A stretch of 64,000 nucleotides of DNA from Flavobacteriales bacterium (GCA_016788295.1 JAEUSY010000061.1:124001-188000); one strand, 5' to 3'; shown: positions 28,229 through 37,676, numbered from the stretch's first letter. The notes: generated by a model from the sequence alone, not told the origin. A program made the numbers and translations.

Positions 28229-28942
28229 GTGAAACGTGTCCTGCTCTCCCTCCTCGTGCTGTCGGGCTTTTCCTGCTTCGCGCAGGAGCAGGTCGTTATA
28301 AATGGCCAAGTGGTATCGGCCACACAGGAGCGCACCTATTACGACCTGATGGTCGTGAACAAGCGTACACGGTCGGGCACGTTCGGCAATACGGACGGAT
28401 CATTCACGGTTACGGCTTTGCGCACCGATACCCTGCTTATCGGGTCGGTAGGGCATGTTACCCAGGCCATCACCATGCGCGATAGTGTGCCCAAAGCGAG
28501 CTATCGGGTGGTGGTCCGGCTCAGCCCTTTGCAGGTGCAATTGCGTGAGGTGGAGATCATCAGCCAGCGTACACTACAAGAGATCCAAAAGGATATTGAA
28601 AGGTTGGGATACAAAGAGAGTGACTACCGCATCAGCCAGGTGGATGCGCTCCAGAGCCCGATCACATTCCTGTACCAGGAGTTCAGTCGGCGTGAACGCA
28701 GCAAACGATTGGTGGCCCAATTGGAGAACGAGGACCGCAAGCGTGCATTGCTGAAGGAGCTTCTTCAGAAGTACGTGGAGTACGACATCATCAACCTAAG
28801 TGATGAGTCGTTCGACGATTTCATCGACTTCTGTGCGGTGCCCGATGCGGTGATCAAGGGCCTGACGCAATACGAGTTCCTGCTCTATGTCAAGAAGAAG
28901 TACGAACTGTACACCAGTCTCGGGCCGACACGCATGCACTGA
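28229..28942 (+). CDS. Exported carboxypeptidase-regulatory-like domain protein, unknown function
   Basis: 237 residues from a GTG start (then KRVLLSLLVLSGF), giving a clean signal peptide ending CFAQ; the frame is open upstream but would run through the rnpB terminator. Residues about 20-95 resemble a carboxypeptidase-D-regulatory-like beta domain (VVINGQVVS...FGNTDGSFTVTA). A charged helical region follows. The stop is one base before the next gene, so the two are probably co-translated. Not recognised beyond this. Confidence 0.65.
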   Translation: MKRVLLSLLVLSGFSCFAQEQVVINGQVVSATQERTYYDLMVVNKRTRSGTFGNTDGSFTVTALRTDTLLIGSVGHVTQAITMRDSVPKASYRVVVRLSPLQVQLREVEIISQRTLQEIQKDIERLGYKESDYRISQVDALQSPITFLYQEFSRRERSKRLVAQLENEDRKRALLKELLQKYVEYDIINLSDESFDDFIDFCAVPDAVIKGLTQYEFLLYVKKKYELYTSLGPTRMH

Positions 28943-28943
28943 G

Positions 28944-29912
28944 ATGCGTGCCATGATGCTGCTTCATCCGTTCTGGTCGTTGTTGTCGAAAGTGTTGCTG
29001 GTGGTCCTATTCGTGTTCGCATCCGTGCGGACCCTACAGGCACAACCCGACACCTTGTTGCGCCATATTCAATTGAGCGAAGTGGTGATCAGCGCCCGTG
29101 CCCAAGGCTTCGATGTGGATGCGTTCGTTCGCCAGGTGCGTGAGGATACCACCTTTCATAAGGCATTCCTGAACACCCGTTACTATCCGAACCAAGTGCG
29201 CAGTGCGTTGCGGGTACACAACAAGGGCGATAAGGAGACCGCCTCGTTGGTCCGCTTAGGTCGGTTGACGCGCGAGGGGAGGTTGGCGCAACTGGTCTTG
29301 GATAGTGTACAGGAGTCCGGAAAGCTGCGTGACCGCAAGGGTGCGTTCAGGTTCCTTACGGTGGAAATGTATGACGATGTGTTCTTTCCGAAAGGTCCCG
29401 TCGTAGCTGATAACACTGTTGCAACACGAAAGCTGGAGGTCGATAGGGGAAGCCGGTTCGATAAGTACAAAAGCGAACTGAAGAAGTTCATGTTCGACCC
29501 AGGGACCGAGATCGCCAGTGTGCCGTTCATCGGCGATAAGCTCGCCCTGTTCAGTCCAGAGATGGCACCGCTTTATGAGTTCCGGATCTGGAGCGATACC
29601 CGCGACGGCGTGGAGTGCTGGGTGTTCAGCGCCGAGGCCAGACCGGAGTTCCGCGATGGACGTACGGTGATCAAGACCATGGACACCTGGTTCGATCAGG
29701 CGAGCGGTGCTGTACTGGCCCGTAACTACCGTATCGCGAGCAGTTCGGTCTTTCTCGACTTCGACATCACCATCAAGGTGCGCAACACGCTACTGGGCGA
29801 TGTGCTCGTGCCTGTCCGCGTCGATTACGATGGCGACTGGGACATCCCCTTCAAGAGCCGCGAGATCGTGCGGTTCTGGTTGGAGTATGGCGATTGGCAG
29901 GTGGGGCCTTAG
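28944..29912 (+). CDS. Exported protein of unknown function, partner of the 28229 gene
   Basis: 322 residues beginning MRAMMLLHPFWS, with a signal peptide ending LQAQ. It starts one base after the previous stop. Motifs: an N-terminal LSEVVISARAQGFDVDAFV segment and a beta-rich C-terminal half (YEFRIWSDTRDGVECWVF, DGRTVIKTMDTWFDQ) reminiscent of lipoprotein-type barrels. No enzyme motif was seen. Its stop overlaps the trxB stop on the other strand by four bases. Confidence 0.6.
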   Translation: MRAMMLLHPFWSLLSKVLLVVLFVFASVRTLQAQPDTLLRHIQLSEVVISARAQGFDVDAFVRQVREDTTFHKAFLNTRYYPNQVRSALRVHNKGDKETASLVRLGRLTREGRLAQLVLDSVQESGKLRDRKGAFRFLTVEMYDDVFFPKGPVVADNTVATRKLEVDRGSRFDKYKSELKKFMFDPGTEIASVPFIGDKLALFSPEMAPLYEFRIWSDTRDGVECWVFSAEARPEFRDGRTVIKTMDTWFDQASGAVLARNYRIASSSVFLDFDITIKVRNTLLGDVLVPVRVDYDGDWDIPFKSREIVRFWLEYGDWQVGP

Positions 29913-30859
29913 TGCTTTCCCTGCCCGGCCAGCCAACGCTCGGCGTCCAACGCGGCCATGCAACCGCTGCCTGCGCTGGTCACGGCCTGGCGGTAGACCT
30001 TGTCGGCACAGTCACCGGCCACGAACACACCGGGCACCTTGGTGCTGGTGCGGTCGGCGTCGTGTTTCAGGTAGCCGGCCTCGTCCATGTCCAGCCAGTC
30101 TTTGAAGATGTCCGTGGCGGGTTTGTGACCGATGGCGACGAACAACCCGGTGACATCGAGCTTGCGCTCTTCTCCGGTGGCGTTGTTGATGGCAATGATG
30201 CCTTCCACGGCGTGCTCACCCAGCACGTCCTTCACTTCCGTGTTGAAGAGCACTTCGATGTTCGGGGTGTTCTGCACACGGTGCACCATGGCCTTGCTGG
30301 CGCGGAACTCATCCTTCCGCACGAGCATGTACACCTTGGGGCAGAGCTTGGCAAGGTATGTGGCCTCTTCGCAGGCCGTATCGCCGGCACCCACCAAGGC
30401 CACGGTCTGGCCGCGGTAAAAGAAACCATCGCAAACGGCGCAGGCGGTAACCCCGCCGCCGATGTCGCGAAGACGTATCTCGTTGGGAAGTCCCAGCCAT
30501 TTGGCGCTGGCCCCGGTGCTGATGATCACAGTGTCCGCGTGGATCTCGCTCTTTTCGTCCACCCAAACCTTGTGCACAGGTCCGGAGAAATCCACTTTGG
30601 TCACCCAACCATTACGGATCACGGTCTCGAAGCGAAGGGCCTGCTGCTTGAGGTCCTCCATCATGTCCGGACCGGTGCGGCCTTTGGGATAACCAGGGTA
30701 GTTATCCACTTCAGTGGTCTGCGTGAGCTGGCCTCCGGGAAGGGGGCCTTCGATCATCAGTGGCTTCAGGTCGGCGCGTGCGGCGTAGATGGCAGCGGAA
30801 TACCCAGCGGGGCCCGATCCGATGATCAGGCATTTGACGTGTTCGGGGGAGTTGCTCAT
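29909..30859 (-). CDS. trxB: Thioredoxin reductase
   Basis: Flavoprotein passing electrons from NADPH to thioredoxin. FAD-binding GSGPAGYSAAIYAARA near the N-terminus, redox disulfide Cys140-Cys143 (ACAVCDGFF), NADPH-binding GAGDTACEEA, and the C-terminal FAD motif GVFVAGDCAD. 316 residues, as expected. A TAACTTCG box lies 16 bases upstream of the start. Confidence 0.95.
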   Translation of the reverse strand: MSNSPEHVKCLIIGSGPAGYSAAIYAARADLKPLMIEGPLPGGQLTQTTEVDNYPGYPKGRTGPDMMEDLKQQALRFETVIRNGWVTKVDFSGPVHKVWVDEKSEIHADTVIISTGASAKWLGLPNEIRLRDIGGGVTACAVCDGFFYRGQTVALVGAGDTACEEATYLAKLCPKVYMLVRKDEFRASKAMVHRVQNTPNIEVLFNTEVKDVLGEHAVEGIIAINNATGEERKLDVTGLFVAIGHKPATDIFKDWLDMDEAGYLKHDADRTSTKVPGVFVAGDCADKVYRQAVTSAGSGCMAALDAERWLAGQGKH

Positions 30860-30874
30860 GGCGATAATGGGGCG

Positions 30875-30882
30875 CGAAGTTA
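30875..30882 (-). promoter_or_regulatory. Promoter -7 box of trxB
   Basis: TAACTTCG on the - strand, a TAnnTTCG variant of the phylum -7 element, 16 bases before the ATG. Confidence 0.45.
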
Positions 30883-30967
30883 GCCGCGACGGAGGTGCGC
30901 GCCGGTGATCGGTGTTACCGAAGCTGGGACGGCAAAGCGCCGCGTGAGGGAGAAGCAGGACCGATGC

Positions 30968-31948
30968 TCAGGGTTGGCAGATCACCGTATCAAGTACCGG
31001 GTTCACGCCCCAGCCGCTCCACAGTCCCAAGCCACCCTGGATATTGCTCACCACGTTGGCCGGGTTGCTGAACACATCACCCTGCGAGGCCACGTTGTTC
31101 TGGAAGGAATTATAGAAACGGTAGGACGCAAGGTCGAGGCTCACCAGCTTTACCACCACAGTGTCGCCGCGTTTGAAATAGCCGCTTTCCTCGTTGTTGT
31201 CATCGTCCGCTTCACTATAGGGCGTGGAGCCCCTGTTGAAGTTGAAGTCGAATGTGAGCCCGTTCACGAAACGGTCCTCGAACACGGAGAAGAAGGGGGC
31301 AACGAAGCTGTCATCCTTGGGGCTGCCGTCAGGACCGGCGTTGATGCGCTTGGCCAGCCAGCGGTAACCATTGCCGATAGTGTCGGGATCAGAGAGCCTC
31401 GCCCAAATGAAACCGAGCGAGTCGTCGTTGGGCTGTTGCAAGGCGAGCTTGAACCAGAGGGAATCCAGCTGAACGGGATGGGGAATGGTGGTGGAGGCGG
31501 ACAGGCTTTTCCCTTCGGTCTGGATGTTCAGTTGATAGGATGTGCCGGGAATACCTAATAAGGTGAGCTTGGTCCACGCACAGATATTGGCGTTGGTGAG
31601 CAGGGCCACATCGAGGCCGGTGAGGGATGAGATCAGTTCGATCTGCTCCTCGGTCAGCTCGCCGCTGCAAATGCGGTCCAGGGTATGCGTTGTCACACCA
31701 TCGTTCACGGTCACCGTTGCATCGGTCACAAAGCTGGCCGCAATGCTGTTGAGGTCCGTTGGGGCGAAATAGCTCTGCGTGCGGGTGAGGATCACGATCG
31801 GGGGCATGCCTGCCTCGATGGTCCCCTCAACCACAATGCGCGGTTCGGTCTCGGGTAGGTCCACGGTGATCTCTTTTTCACAGGACAGCAGCAAGGTGGC
31901 GGTGGCCAGTAGGCTTATGCCCTTGAGTATGGTGCGTTGTGCGGTCAT
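30968..31948 (-). CDS. DUF4249-family outer-membrane-associated lipoprotein
   Basis: 326 residues from MTAQRTILKG. A lipobox LLLSC at about residue 22 marks it as a lipoprotein. The following CEKEITVDLPETEPRIVVEG is typical of DUF4249 proteins. It follows the TonB-dependent receptor after five bases; this receptor/DUF4249 pairing is recurrent in Bacteroidota and suggests a joint role at the outer membrane. The substrate is unknown. Confidence 0.85.
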   Translation of the reverse strand: MTAQRTILKGISLLATATLLLSCEKEITVDLPETEPRIVVEGTIEAGMPPIVILTRTQSYFAPTDLNSIAASFVTDATVTVNDGVTTHTLDRICSGELTEEQIELISSLTGLDVALLTNANICAWTKLTLLGIPGTSYQLNIQTEGKSLSASTTIPHPVQLDSLWFKLALQQPNDDSLGFIWARLSDPDTIGNGYRWLAKRINAGPDGSPKDDSFVAPFFSVFEDRFVNGLTFDFNFNRGSTPYSEADDDNNEESGYFKRGDTVVVKLVSLDLASYRFYNSFQNNVASQGDVFSNPANVVSNIQGGLGLWSGWGVNPVLDTVICQP

Positions 31949-31953
31949 GTGGG

Positions 31954-34353
31954 TCAGAATTGGAAGTTCCAGGTCACTGATGGCAGGATGGCGAAAAGTG
32001 AGACCTGTTTCGCGACCACTTGGAACGTATTGTTCGCCGGGTTGCCGGAAGCGTCGAAGTAGATGAAGTAGGGATTGGCCCTGTTGTAGGCGTTGTACAC
32101 GGAGAAGGTCCAGCTGCTCTTCCAGCGACGCGCCACTTCCGATGTTTCGTTGGTCACGGGGTCGGTGACCACGCGTGTTGTCTTGTTGTGCAAGGTGGCT
32201 GCGAGGTCCAAGCGGTGATAGGGCACCATGCGGTAACCGTTCCGTTCGGTGTACTCGCTCACAACTCGCCCTTCGTAGAAATAACGGTTCAAAGGCAGGG
32301 TTACCGCCTGACCGGTGGAGTAGATGAACGTGGCTCCGAAGCTCCAACGCTTGTTCGGCTCATAGGCCACCACCACGCTCAGGTCGTTGCGGCGGTCCCA
32401 GCGGCTGGGGAATTCACGACCTTGGTTGATGTCGGGGAACTGGCGCATGGTGCGGCTCCAGGTATAGCCCACCCATCCGTTGACCTTGCCGAGGCGCTTC
32501 TTCACGAACAGCTCGGCACCATAGCTGTATCCATCGCCGAACACCAGTTGGGCGTCGTAGTTGGTGTTGCCATTGTTGGCAGGTTCGGCACCTTCTGCGT
32601 ACTCGATCAGGTTGTCGAAATCCTTGTAATAGACCTCCACGCTCGTCTCGAACAGGCCGTCCATCAGGTCGCGGAAATAGCCGGCAGCGTATTGGGTGCC
32701 GATCTGTGGCCGCACATTGGTGCTACTGGGTATCCATACGTCCGTGGGCAATGGCGTGCTGCCAAAGCTGGCCAAGTGCACGTATTGCTGACCGCGGTTG
32801 AAGGAGGCTTTCACACTTCCCTTGCGCAGTCGGTAACGCAGCGAAAGACGGGGTTCCAGTGCTGCGTAGGACGCAATGGGTTTGCCGCTGGAATAATCCA
32901 CCGTGCCGGTTGATCGTCCGTTCTCATCCAGTTCGTAGAGCTTGAACGGGCCCACATGCGCGAAGGTGGTCAGGCGCACACCGGCGTTGATGCGAAGCTC
33001 ATCCGTGATGTCGAAGTCGTCCATCACATAGAGCGCGGTCTCGTGGGCGTGCAGTTTGGGTGGGGTATCAATGTTGAAGTCCGTGTCGCCGCTGCTCACG
33101 TTCACCGTGCTGGTAGTGTAGATATGGTAGATGTACTGGCCCCCGTATTTCAGGCGGTGCCTGGCATTGGGGTAGTGGGAGAGGTCCACCTTGAGGCCAT
33201 AGTCCTTGATACCACTGAACAGCTCGAAGGCGAACTGGTCCTGGTCGGCCTGGAATGCGAAGGAGTAATCACTGTATGTGGCCGTAGTGTTCATGAAGAG
33301 CTTGGGGCCGAACACATGGTTCCAGCGGGCCGAAAGCGTGGCGTTGCCCCATGGGATACGGAACTTGGGGTCGCCCTCGTTCGATCCCGAGAAGTCGAAT
33401 ACGTCCCTGCCGAAGTACCCGCTCACGAAGAGCCTGTCCTTGTCGGTGAACCGGTAGTTGGCCTTGGCGTTCAGGTCATAGAAATAGTAGCCACTGCCCG
33501 AAAACGCGCTTTCGGGATTGATAAAGGGCTTGGTGACCACATCGATGTAGGTACGTCGCCCGCTGACGATGAACGAGCTGCGGTCCTTGACTATGGGCCC
33601 TTCCAGCGTTAGGCGCGAAGAGATGAGGCCAATGCCGCCTTGCCCGTGGAAGCCCTTGTTATTGCCGTCCTTCATGCTGATGTCGAGCACCGAGGAGATG
33701 CGGCCGCCGTAATTGGCAGGCATTCCACCCTTTATCAGTTCGATGTTCTTTACGGCGTCGGCATTGAACACACTGAAGAACCCGAAGAGGTGGCTGGCAT
33801 TGTACACGGTGGCTTCATCGAGCAGGATTAGGTTCTGGTCCGGACCGCCGCCACGCACGTAGAAACCGCTGTTCCCTTCGCCATTACTGGCCACGCCTGG
33901 TAGGAACTGGATCGTCTTCAGGATGTCCACTTCGCCGAGCAGTGCGGGCAGTGTGTTCAGTTTCTGAACGTCCAGTTCCACCGTGCCCATCTGGGTTCCT
34001 TCGGTGTTGTCCTTGGTGCGTTCGCCCACCACCTCGAACTCCTTCGCGAGGATGGCCTTCGGCACTGCATCAATGTTGATCTTCTGGTCCGCGCTCACCT
34101 CTATGGTGAGGGTCCAATCCTCGTAACCTATATAGCTCATGGCCAGGGTATAGGTGCCCGGCTCCAAGTTCAGAACGTAGTACCCGTATACGTTGGTGGC
34201 CGTGCCACGCATGGTCTCCTTCACGAACACATTGGCACCGATAAGGGCCTCGCCACTGGCAGCATCCTTCACGAAACCACTAACGGTGAATGACCGCTGG
34301 GCCGTGGACCCGAGGCATAACAGGACGGTGAACAAGCTGAGGATGAAACGCAT
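31954..34353 (-). CDS. TonB-dependent outer-membrane receptor with N-terminal carboxypeptidase-regulatory-like domain
   Basis: 799 residues from MRFILSLFTVLL (signal peptide ending STAQ). Residues about 22-100 are a carboxypeptidase-D-regulatory-like domain (VSGFVKDAASGEALIGANVF). The plug domain shows GFYVRGGGPDQNLILLDEATVYNASH, and the barrel runs to a C-terminal ...VTWNFQF ending in Phe as in outer-membrane barrels. Not of the SusC length class (about 1000). A TAGCTTTG box lies 26 bases upstream. It is the first gene of the operon with the DUF4249 lipoprotein. The imported ligand cannot be predicted. Confidence 0.9.
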   Translation of the reverse strand: MRFILSLFTVLLCLGSTAQRSFTVSGFVKDAASGEALIGANVFVKETMRGTATNVYGYYVLNLEPGTYTLAMSYIGYEDWTLTIEVSADQKINIDAVPKAILAKEFEVVGERTKDNTEGTQMGTVELDVQKLNTLPALLGEVDILKTIQFLPGVASNGEGNSGFYVRGGGPDQNLILLDEATVYNASHLFGFFSVFNADAVKNIELIKGGMPANYGGRISSVLDISMKDGNNKGFHGQGGIGLISSRLTLEGPIVKDRSSFIVSGRRTYIDVVTKPFINPESAFSGSGYYFYDLNAKANYRFTDKDRLFVSGYFGRDVFDFSGSNEGDPKFRIPWGNATLSARWNHVFGPKLFMNTTATYSDYSFAFQADQDQFAFELFSGIKDYGLKVDLSHYPNARHRLKYGGQYIYHIYTTSTVNVSSGDTDFNIDTPPKLHAHETALYVMDDFDITDELRINAGVRLTTFAHVGPFKLYELDENGRSTGTVDYSSGKPIASYAALEPRLSLRYRLRKGSVKASFNRGQQYVHLASFGSTPLPTDVWIPSSTNVRPQIGTQYAAGYFRDLMDGLFETSVEVYYKDFDNLIEYAEGAEPANNGNTNYDAQLVFGDGYSYGAELFVKKRLGKVNGWVGYTWSRTMRQFPDINQGREFPSRWDRRNDLSVVVAYEPNKRWSFGATFIYSTGQAVTLPLNRYFYEGRVVSEYTERNGYRMVPYHRLDLAATLHNKTTRVVTDPVTNETSEVARRWKSSWTFSVYNAYNRANPYFIYFDASGNPANNTFQVVAKQVSLFAILPSVTWNFQF

Positions 34354-34379
34354 GGAGATCTGCAGGTGCAATGGGGCGG

Positions 34380-34387
34380 CAAAGCTA
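34380..34387 (-). promoter_or_regulatory. Promoter -7 box of the TonB receptor operon
   Basis: TAGCTTTG on the - strand, 26 bases before the start codon. Confidence 0.5.
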
Positions 34388-34439
34388 TTGCCGAGTACCG
34401 CCGGGGTTGGACCGTTCGTCAAACAGATGAACCGTTCGC

Positions 34440-34462
34440 CCTGTTCATGCGAGATGAACAGG
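34440..34462. other. Hairpin in the receptor upstream region
   Basis: CCTGTTCAT and ATGAACAGG form a 9-bp stem around GCGAG, about 50-75 bases upstream of the receptor -7 box. It could be an operator or the end of an RNA; only the inverted repeat itself is seen. Confidence 0.35.
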
Positions 34463-34557
34463 CGAGTTGTTGAAAACAGGGCATGCGATAGCATTGCGTT
34501 AATACTGAAGGCGCCAACTGGATCGGATCTTTGCAGCATATCAATAACACTGGTCAC

Positions 34558-34660
34558 CATGCAAGCCATCATGCGCAAGTTCAGCCCTGGTCTCATGACC
34601 CTCATGGTCTATGCGGCCCTCATTGCTTTCGCTTTGCTCTGCAATTGGGACGTGCTTTAG
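34558..34660 (+). CDS. Possible 33-residue membrane peptide
   Basis: MQAIMRKFSPGLMTLM followed by a hydrophobic helix (VYAALIAFALLCNW) and a short tail. It lies in a gap between the receptor operon and tRNA-Pro, with a GATCTTTG element 25 bases upstream that is one mismatch from the -7 consensus. It may be a small membrane protein or a chance frame. Confidence 0.35.
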
Positions 34661-34701
34661 GACGTGCGATCATTCGCTGGGTCAAGTTCCAAGGACTTTT
34701 T

Positions 34702-34709
34702 TACATTTG
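34702..34709 (+). promoter_or_regulatory. Promoter -7 box of tRNA-Pro
   Basis: TACATTTG, ending eight bases before the mature tRNA 5' end. Confidence 0.65.
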
Positions 34710-34717
34710 CGGCCCCT

Positions 34718-34791
34718 CGGGGTGTAGCGCAGCCCGGTAGCGCACTTGCATGGGGTGCAAGTGGTCGCTGGTTCGAATCCAGTCACCCCGA
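34718..34791 (+). tRNA. tRNA-Pro (anticodon GGG)
   Basis: Acceptor stem CGGGGTG/CACCCCG, anticodon stem CTTGC/GCAAG with loop ATGGGGT giving anticodon GGG, and T-loop GGTTCGAATCC. The discriminator is A, and CCA is not encoded. Confidence 0.93.
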
Positions 34792-34800
34792 CAGGATAAT

Positions 34801-34828
34801 GGAATGCCGCCTGAACAGGCGGCATTCC
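34801..34828 (+). terminator. Terminator of tRNA-Pro
   Basis: Perfect 12-bp stem GGAATGCCGCCT/AGGCGGCATTCC with loop GAAC, then TTGTTCT, nine bases past the tRNA. Confidence 0.85.
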
Positions 34829-35138
34829 TTGTTCTCGGCCCAGGTTTCTTAAAGGTGTGTACTGGTCAGCTCTTTGCACGTGTTCGGCCTTGTTGTCCAG
34901 CCAAGGCCATTTGGCTTGGTCGGTAATGGCATGCGTGTGTAAGGCCTCGGACCTTGTCCCTTGATATACCGAGGGAATGGTCGCTGGCTCGTGCAGCGGT
35001 TTTACCATCAGGGACCTTGAAAGTTTCGGACGATCGACCGCACGTTGAGGGCCGAACGTCGTTGGCCTGCTGGGCGATCTCAAAGAGGATCGAACCTAAT
35101 GTGACATGTCGTTCAACTTCCGCAGTTGGCCGTGCGGC
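34829..35138. other. Intergenic stretch with no recognised feature
   Basis: About 310 bases before the M1 peptidase promoter. Open frames extend across it but start inside unrelated sequence and lack support; no repeat or RNA was recognised. Confidence 0.45.
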
Positions 35139-35146
35139 TACATTTG
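35139..35146 (+). promoter_or_regulatory. Promoter -7 box of the M1 peptidase
   Basis: TACATTTG, 17 bases before the chosen ATG. It supports starting at 35164 and not at the upstream in-frame codon at 34954, which lies before the promoter. Confidence 0.6.
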
Positions 35147-35163
35147 CGAACCGCATTTCCCAC

Positions 35164-37056
35164 ATGACACGATCGACTTTTACCTGGGCGGCCCTGCTTG
35201 CTGTCCTGTTCACTTCTTGTTCAGGAGAAGGGACCCCCAAAGGCTCTGACCTGAAAGCCGAGGAAATTGAAGCCATGGATACCCACACGCACGCCAGCGC
35301 CAGTGCAGCCCGCATCACGCATCTTGATCTGGATGTACAAGTGGCTATGGATACCCGCACCATTTCGGGCACCGCCGGATATGCCATTAGACCCAACGGA
35401 AGCGATACGATATTCTTGGATACGGACGGATTGAACGTGGCTGCCGTGCGGGTGGATGGCCAGCCTGTGGAGTTCCAGCTTGGCGACAGCACCCTTTTAG
35501 GCCGGGCATTGGGCATTCCCATCAAGCGTAATAGCAAGCAGATCGCGGTGGATTACAAGACCACCAGCGATGCCAAGGCCCTGCAATGGTTGTCCCCGCA
35601 ACAGACCGCTGACCGTAAGCATCCGTTCCTGTTCACGCAAGGGCAGGCCATTCTTACGCGTACATGGATACCTGTGCAGGATAGTCCCGGCATTCGCTTC
35701 ACTTACAACGCACGTGTGAAGGTGCCTGCGGAGCTTATGGCCGTAATGAGTGCCGCCAACCCCCAGCAACGCAGCGCGGAAGGGGTGTACACCTTCAGCA
35801 TGGAACAAGCGATCCCGGCCTACTTGATCGCGCTGGCCGTCGGCGACCTCGATTTCAGGCCCTTGGGCGAACGCACGGGTGTTTATGCCGAACGCAGTAT
35901 GGTAGAGAAAGCGGCTTGGGAATTCGCCGATACCGAACGTATGCTTGAAGCAGCCGAAGCCCTCTATGGCCCCTATCGCTGGGGGCGTTACGATGTGATC
36001 GTGCTACCGCCCAGCTTCCCGTTCGGTGGCATGGAGAACCCCCGTTTGACCTTCGCCACGCCCACCATTATTGCCGGCGACCGTTCCTTGACGGCATTGA
36101 TCGCACATGAACTGGCCCATAGCTGGAGCGGCAATCTCGTTACGAACGCCACATGGAACGACTTCTGGCTGAACGAAGGCTTCACCGTCTATTTCGAGAA
36201 CCGCATCAGCGAGGCGCTCTATGGCGAAAGCCATGCGGGCATGCTCCAGATCCTTGGTCGCCAGGACCTGCAGGGAACACTGGCACGGTTGGAAACGGAA
36301 GGGCATGGGGCCGACACGCATCTGCGCTTGCATCTGGAAGGACGCGATCCGGATGATGGGATGACCGATATCGCCTATGAGAAGGGGTTCGCTTTCCTAA
36401 AACTATTGGAAGCGAAAGTGGGGCGCGAGAAGTTCGATGCGTTCCTGCGTGGCTACTTTGACACGTTCGCATTCCAAAGCATGACCACCGATCGCTTCCT
36501 GACCTACTTGGATGAGCAGTTGCTGGCCCCGAACAACGTTCAGTTGGATATCACCGCCTGGGTGGATGGCCCCGGCCTGCCTGCGGATGCTCCCACCCCG
36601 GTATCGGACAAGTTCACCAAGGTTGATGCTGAAGTCGTCCGCTGGCAGCAGGGTACGGCCGCTGCTTCATTGAATACCAAGGAATGGAGCACCTTTGAGT
36701 GGATGCACTTCCTGCGGCACTTACCCAAGGACCTGACGGATGCGCAGTTGAACGACCTCGACAATGCATTCGGGCTTACCAAGAGCGGCAATGCAGAAGT
36801 GCTTGCCGCCTGGTTGGAGCAATGCATACGGAATGATCATGATGTTGCTTATCCCACGCTGGACCGGTTCCTGAACACAGTTGGGAGGCGCAAGTTCCTG
36901 GTGCCATTGTACACAGAGTTGATCGCCACTGAGAAGGGTCGTCTAATGGCCCAGGATATCTACCGCAGTTCACGGCAGAACTACCACGCTGTAGCGGTGC
37001 GGACCTTGGACGAGTTGCTGGCATGGTCCGCCAATAAGCCGCCGGCCACGTTCTAA
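35164..37056 (+). CDS. M1-family zinc aminopeptidase, lipoprotein (leukotriene A4 hydrolase-like)
   Basis: 630 residues. The N-terminal hydrophobic stretch ends in a lipobox (LFTSC), so it is predicted to be lipid-anchored in the envelope. Catalytic features: exopeptidase motif FGGMENP, zinc site HELAHSW, and the third ligand Glu in WLNEGFTVYFE. The C-terminal part is helical, as in the leukotriene A4 hydrolase/aminopeptidase B branch of M1. It probably trims peptides in the periplasm or at the surface. Its stop overlaps the convergent hydrolase stop by four bases. Confidence 0.92.
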   Translation: MTRSTFTWAALLAVLFTSCSGEGTPKGSDLKAEEIEAMDTHTHASASAARITHLDLDVQVAMDTRTISGTAGYAIRPNGSDTIFLDTDGLNVAAVRVDGQPVEFQLGDSTLLGRALGIPIKRNSKQIAVDYKTTSDAKALQWLSPQQTADRKHPFLFTQGQAILTRTWIPVQDSPGIRFTYNARVKVPAELMAVMSAANPQQRSAEGVYTFSMEQAIPAYLIALAVGDLDFRPLGERTGVYAERSMVEKAAWEFADTERMLEAAEALYGPYRWGRYDVIVLPPSFPFGGMENPRLTFATPTIIAGDRSLTALIAHELAHSWSGNLVTNATWNDFWLNEGFTVYFENRISEALYGESHAGMLQILGRQDLQGTLARLETEGHGADTHLRLHLEGRDPDDGMTDIAYEKGFAFLKLLEAKVGREKFDAFLRGYFDTFAFQSMTTDRFLTYLDEQLLAPNNVQLDITAWVDGPGLPADAPTPVSDKFTKVDAEVVRWQQGTAAASLNTKEWSTFEWMHFLRHLPKDLTDAQLNDLDNAFGLTKSGNAEVLAAWLEQCIRNDHDVAYPTLDRFLNTVGRRKFLVPLYTELIATEKGRLMAQDIYRSSRQNYHAVAVRTLDELLAWSANKPPATF

Positions 37057-37676
37057 CCGCTTGGAATGATGCGCTGCAATGTCAGTGCATCAAGCTGGTG
37101 CCCGCCCTGGAACATGTGCGTACGATACGGCACGCCTGCGCTCCGCATGCGTTGGGCGATCGCTTCCAAGGTCTCCTTGTTCGCATATTGGTCCTGATCA
37201 CCAAGGACCATGTCCACTCGCATGTGCTGCCAAGTGCGCAAGATGTCAAGGCCCAGTTCAGGTGGCAGTGATCCCGCCCAAAGCACGAGCCTCTTGATTG
37301 GTGTGGTGCCTTGGGTGGCCCAGCGGCTCACAGTGGCAACACCCTGCGAAAAGCCCAGTACATTGATGGGAGCGCCTGGCGCGCTCTTATAGGCCAGTTC
37401 TTTGGCCAGCTGGTCCAAATAGGCAATGTGGTCCTCGATCTCGTGCAGTCGGTCCTCGCGGGTCATCCATGTGGCACCTACGCGGCTGTGCGCGGGATCC
37501 AGGTAGAATCTGCTGAGGCCTTCCGGGGCCACAATGCAACGATCCTTGGCGAAGGCTGCAAAGTGGTTCAGGAAATAGCGCGCCAGTTGGCCATAACCAT
37601 GCACTACCACCCATATCTCGCGAGCGTTCTCCGGCTGCCCCACCACGTGGTACCGGGCGGTGCGCTCCACCTTCAT
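37053..37676 (-). CDS. Alpha/beta serine hydrolase (carboxylesterase/phospholipase-like)
   Basis: 207 residues from MKVERTARYH; an upstream Met at 37691 adds five. Hydrolase features: VVVHGYGQLARYF oxyanion region, nucleophile elbow GFSQG, acid in GDQDQY, and histidine in GGHQLD. It resembles small carboxylesterase/acyl-protein thioesterase-type enzymes. The substrate is unknown. It lies just downstream of the E1 dehydrogenase gene on the same strand (about 40 bases), so it may be read with it. Confidence 0.82.
   Translation of the reverse strand: MKVERTARYHVVGQPENAREIWVVVHGYGQLARYFLNHFAAFAKDRCIVAPEGLSRFYLDPAHSRVGATWMTREDRLHEIEDHIAYLDQLAKELAYKSAPGAPINVLGFSQGVATVSRWATQGTTPIKRLVLWAGSLPPELGLDILRTWQHMRVDMVLGDQDQYANKETLEAIAQRMRSAGVPYRTHMFQGGHQLDALTLQRIIPSG

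Noticed and set aside
31949-32347. N-terminal extension of the DUF4249 frame
   Set aside because: It runs inside the receptor gene; the lipoprotein signal starts at 31948.
32020-33612. Open frames on the + strand over the TonB receptor
   Set aside because: Shadows of the receptor gene, whose plug and barrel features are clear on the - strand.
34954-35163. Upstream extension of the M1 peptidase frame
   Set aside because: It would start before the TACATTTG promoter and bury the signal peptide and lipobox 70 residues inside the protein.
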